The notes under the pieces are model-generated. The model was not told where the DNA came from. It worked only from the letters and a program-made list of their open reading frames with translations, and made no database searches. DNA of 11,756 nt from Gymnopilus junonius. Its lineage: Eukaryota; Basidiomycota; Agaricomycetes; Agaricales; Galerinaceae. Below are positions 8,583 through 11,756 of the stretch, one piece after another (position 1 is the stretch's first letter; the number at the start of each line of letters is the position of its first letter). The stretch lies in the NCBI GenBank assembly GCA_015501075.1, contig JADNYJ010000838.1, forward strand, positions 1 to 11,756. The letters are read 5' to 3'. Made by a program: the position numbers and the translations under genes.

Positions 8583-8936
8583 TCATGTCAGATAAGAACA
8601 GCAACCTTCCTTGGGAGTTTCTGGGATCGGAAAGTGAAGATAGCTGCCTCCACAGCAGGGCCCATTCAGTGCCAGCACATAAGGCCCAGCATAAGGACTA
8701 ACATGGCTTTTATGGGTCATGGAGGACTTGAGGACATGGGGCAACATCCTACGGACTTCGAAGACAGTAACAGAGATGTCAAAGGTGAGTTTCTGAACAG
8801 ACTCTACTACCCGGTCAAGACAGGCCAAGATAGCAGTAGAGTACAAGCTCTCCCTGATCTGCTGTATCCTCAGCATCGAGATTACGAGGTCAGCCTGGAA
8901 GGGAGAGAAGGAGGTTGACGCCGGAGTGATGTTCAA
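8583..8936. other. Interior of the element, open on both strands
   Basis: The interior is open for 117 codons on the minus strand (8936-8583) and, overlapping it, for about 150 codons on the plus strand (8460-8918). A plus-strand ATG at 8585 in a good context (ATCATG) follows a pyrimidine-rich leader-like stretch (8520-8584), but its frame stops after 38 codons (TAA at 8699-8701). The minus reading has amphipathic-helix-like segments and a Cys-Cys pair. I recognise no transposase, DDE motif or host protein in any frame. It may be a captured host fragment or a decayed transposase remnant; which strand, if any, is coding cannot be decided from the sequence. Confidence 0.3.
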
Positions 8937-9104
8937 AGTTCAAGTTGTGGCAGGGGGATGCCTTCAGTTGAGATGCACAATTTTATCCGTTTTTGCCCTC
9001 TTCAAGCAGCTGGAGGGTGTATTGTTTCCGGGGGGGTTTATATGTCTGTATACTATCATAAAATAAGGCTTGTTCGAAGTCTCAAGAGCTGGAAATGCAT
9101 TTTC

Positions 9105-9183
9105 TTGAATTTCTGTGATTTTTTGAATTTCTTTTTTTAAAAACAAACAGAAGTCACGCGGACAAGAATTTCCGAAACGGCTG
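9105..9183 (-). repeat. Right terminal inverted repeat, about 79 bp
   Basis: Reverse complement of the left end: 33 bp perfect at the terminus (9151-9183), an A/T-run middle that differs from the left copy, and the inner TTGAATTTCTGTGATTT at 9105-9121. The following TA (9184-9185) matches the TA before the left end. Confidence 0.85.
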
Positions 9184-9188
9184 TACGA

Positions 9189-9196
9189 CACGTGAC
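9189..9196 (+). promoter_or_regulatory. E-box CACGTGAC upstream of SLY1
   Basis: CACGTG (9189-9194) extended to CACGTGAC is the preferred site of bHLH factors of the Cbf1/USF type. It lies about 50 bp upstream of the SLY1 ATG and only 3 bp from the TA flanking the transposon-like element. It is the one recognisable factor site in the 60 bp of original sequence left between the element and SLY1. Binding is inferred from the motif only. Confidence 0.4.
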
Positions 9197-9245
9197 AGAA
9201 ATACGGTACGCTTTCGGCGAGTCGCTCTTGAACTTGACCCTCGCG

Positions 9246-11756
9246 ATGGCGAGCAATGTACGACTGGTGAGTTATCCTTCAGCGCTCTCGACAAATTCAC
9301 ATTGATATTGAATCCAGTGTAGCCCACAGCTCCAACAACCCTCCAGCAAGCCCAGACAAATGCCCTCCTTAATCTCCTCAACCTCAATCAACCTGTCGAG
9401 CCCCCCATAAACACTCCCGGCAAGGCTACTTCGGGCTTCAAGACCCCTCCGGTATCTGGTCCCCCAGTGTGGAAAATTCTAGTTCTCGACCAGCAGACCA
9501 AGGATGTCCTCGCGACTGTGCTGCGCGTTCAGGACCTTCGTGACGCAGGAGTAACCCTCCACGTGTAAGTCTAATTCCGCCACAATCAAGTCAGTTCTGT
9601 TAAAGGACAATTTACTAGCCAACTTCATTCCCTCCGACCCGCTCTACCTGACGTGCCCGCCATTTACTTTGTATCGCCAACACTCGCCAATATTCGAAGG
9701 ATAGCGCAGGACCTACAAAAGTGTCTATATGAATCCTTCCATCTCAATTTCGTGGAGCCTCTTCCTCGTGCATTGCTGGAAGAACTTGCAGCTTCCGTAG
9801 CACAAGATGGTACTGGAGAGTTCGTTGAACAGGTTTGACCTTTATGTCCACTTTCTTAAGATAATGACTGAAGTGAGCGTTTGGAGTTAGGTAGTCGACC
9901 AATACCTTTCATTCATTGCACCTTCACCGTCACTCTTCTCACTATTGTCGCCGCCGCCGTCACCTCCAACAACTGGAACTTCACCAACGCAAGCAACTCC
10001 AGTGTCCGCTTCAACTTATGCTATTCTTAATTCACCTTCATCAACCGAACAACAAATCGAAGAAGAGATTGAAAGAGTTGCTAATGGCCTATTTAGTGCA
10101 GTTGCTACTGCAGGTCCGCATTCCGAAAAGTTGGTAGTACTACTCGGCTGACGTTTTTCAGGTCACGTACCCTTCATTCGCGCACCCAGAGGCAACGCCG
10201 CTGAAATGATCGCTAAGAGAGTGGAAACAAAGATTCGAGACGCCGTCCTTTCTGCATCCCGTTCGCAATCTTCTACATCTTTCTTTGCTCAAGACTCTAC
10301 AGGCCTTTCGAACCTACATCGCCCACGTATGTACTCGTAACTGTGTGCTTTTAATCATTTTTCATGTTACTTCTTAGTTTTACTCATTTTGGACCGAAAT
10401 GTGGACCTGGTCTCCGTAATGGCTCACGGATGGACGTATCAGGCTCTAGTTTCCGACTGCTTGGAGATCAAGCTAAACCGCGTTACTGTCACTCAACAGC
10501 AAAACAAGAAGTCCTATGATCTGGATTCAAAAGATTTCTTCTGGGCTCAGAACGCTGCAAACCCATTCCCTCAAGTTGCTGAAGAAATTGACGTGGAACT
10601 CAACAAATACAAGCAAGATGCAGCTGAGATTACGAGAAGTACGGGCGTCAGTGACGTCAATGATATCTCACAGCTGTATGTTCAGTGCCTGAATATCCAT
10701 ACATTTTGCTCTAATGCTTACGAATTATAGGGACCTGACGACTAATGCCGCACATCTGAAAACCGCCATTACGCAGTTACCCGAATTAACCGCCAGAAAG
10801 GCAACATTAGATACCCATATGAATATTGCTACCGCCCTTCTTGAGCAGATTAAAAAACGATCTCTCGATGAACTCTTCAGCACAGAAGAATCAATCTCCA
10901 AACAGGTCATTATCACTTGCTGTACATCAAATCTGAGTTCAGTTCACTAACACAACTCGTACGTGGATTCTAGACAACAGCAGCGATACTTGAATTCCTT
11001 CGCGCTCCCCGTCCAGATGGAGAGCTAACGCCAACAGATAAGCTTCGCTTGGTTCTCGTTTTCTATCTTTCGGCTCCAGACAATGCGATATCAAAAGACG
11101 ACGTCGCGGAACTCGAGAAGGAGTTGAAGTCCGCGGGAGCCGACGCGTCTGCATTCGAATATGTAAGGCGGACGAGAGAAATTTCTCGTATGACTTCCTC
11201 AATTAGCATTGGCGCCACTGGTGCCGCCACGCCGACTCTAGGCAGTGTAGCCAATCAAGGAGGAGAGCTCTTCAAAGGGTTTAGTGCATTAGGCAACAGG
11301 GTAAAATTCTCATCACAGCTTTGCACATCTATTCTGACCTGCCAAAAATCTACTAGCTCACTGACCGTCTCAAAGACGGCCGATTTGACACCCTCATTTC
11401 TGGCGTCAAGAATTTCCTACCCACGAACAAACTCTTCCCCGTCACCCGGCTTACAGAAGCCCTGATGGACTCTTCGGCAGCATCAAATCAGTCTCTAGCA
11501 GAAACAGATGAATATATCTTCCTTGATCCACGTGCTCCTCGTAGCGCACACACCGGTATGCCAGGTGTACCTGGCAGCAGCGGTGTGAGCAAAGGAAAGC
11601 GTATGGCCTTTCAAGAGGGTATGGTTTTCGTGGTAGGAGGGGCTGGATATGTAGAATATGGCAACTTGGAAGAATGGGCCGGGAAGACAGGGAAGCGGGT
11701 GACGTATGGCGGAACGGAAATCGTGGACCCTGGAGGTTTTGTTAAGATCCTGGAGG
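9246..11756 (+). CDS. SLY1: SLY1, Sec1/Munc18-family ER-Golgi SNARE regulator (3' partial)
   Basis: Sly1 binds the syntaxin Sed5 and promotes SNARE assembly in ER-to-Golgi and intra-Golgi fusion; it is cytosolic/peripheral. Exons: 9246-9266, 9323-9564, 9619-9832, 9891-10113, 10162-10326, 10378-10675, 10731-10905, 10974-11300, 11357-11756 (window end). All junctions keep frame, giving 688 residues in view; yeast Sly1 has 666, so only a few codons should be missing. Family blocks: [19 protein letters not shown] (57-75), [17 protein letters not shown] after exon 3 begins, [15 protein letters not shown] (235-249), [11 protein letters not shown] (290-300) followed by [19 protein letters not shown] near 385, TREISRM in exon 8, and [17 protein letters not shown] with YGGTEI near the end. 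A Pro/Ser/Thr-rich insert covers about 170-200. No signal peptide or membrane segment is present. The start at 9246 has G at -3 and +4; exon 1 encodes only seven residues. Introns 4 and 7 have weak GTC donors. Confidence 0.93.

Larger units (their letters stand above)
8427..9183. mobile_element. 757-bp TIR element, non-autonomous DNA transposon/MITE
   Basis: The element starts CAGCCGTTTCGG and ends CCGAAACGGCTG. Its outer 33 bp are perfectly complementary between the two ends (8427-8459 and 9151-9183). Similarity continues, with mismatches, to about 80 bp. It is flanked on both sides by TA (8425-8426 and 9184-9185), the target duplication typical of the Tc1/mariner/pogo superfamily. I infer that superfamily from the TA and the CAG...CTG ends only. 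At 757 bp it is too short for a full transposase and none is recognisable, so it should depend on an autonomous relative elsewhere in the genome. Identical outer ends suggest fairly recent movement. It sits between the channel gene and SLY1, ending 62 bp before the SLY1 start codon. Confidence 0.85.

Noticed and set aside
8460..8918. The 152-codon plus-strand frame as a host gene
   Set aside because: It begins inside the terminal repeat of the element, overlaps an open minus-strand frame and shows no domain, so it is described as element interior only.
9154..9387. 77-codon minus-strand frame over the SLY1 start
   Set aside because: It is antisense to SLY1 exons 1-2 and runs into the transposon end; no family match.

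Overview
This is nuclear DNA from a filamentous fungus, most likely a mushroom-forming basidiomycete (Agaricomycetes). The genes are cut by many introns of about 47-68 nt with GT(R)AGT-like donors and CTNAC/CTGAC-like branch sites. Both large proteins also read like basidiomycete members of their families. No bacterial, plasmid or viral features were seen. All exon models were built by hand from reading frame, splice sites and remembered family sequence; no alignment or search was run.

Layout, left to right. (1) Positions 1-2689 are AT-rich with no gene I can defend. They hold a short cluster of 18-bp tandem repeats (604-657, with a decayed copy at 712) and a weak hairpin. (2) Positions 2690-2956, minus strand: a small intronless gene for an 88-residue protein of unknown function, with a TATA box upstream. 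(3) Positions 2957-3640: intergenic, with a perfect TGACGTCA site. (4) Positions 3641-8010, minus strand: a nine-exon gene for a predicted 1315-residue membrane protein of the CSC1/OSCA (DUF221, TMEM63-like) stress-gated cation channel family. It has a mucin-like Ser/Thr-rich N-terminus, a very long cytosolic loop and one GC-AG intron. (5) Positions 8011-9245: the divergent promoter region between the channel gene and SLY1. It is split by a 757-bp DNA transposon-like element (8427-9183) with inverted repeats of about 80 bp, 33 bp of them perfect at the ends, flanked by TA. (6) Positions 9246-11756, plus strand: SLY1, a Sec1/Munc18 protein of ER-Golgi traffic, with nine exons in view. It runs off the right edge a few codons before its expected end.

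The two large genes are divergently arranged. Nothing in the sequence shows that they act in one pathway: one is a plasma-membrane-type mechanosensitive/osmosensitive channel, the other an essential SNARE regulator. What ties them together is the shared upstream region. The element now separates SLY1 from almost all of it, leaving only 62 bp (with a CACGTGAC E-box) between the element and the SLY1 start codon. No undescribed multi-gene system is evident. The most interesting items are this insertion, the mucin-like channel architecture, the GC-AG intron in a conserved motif, and the small unknown gene.
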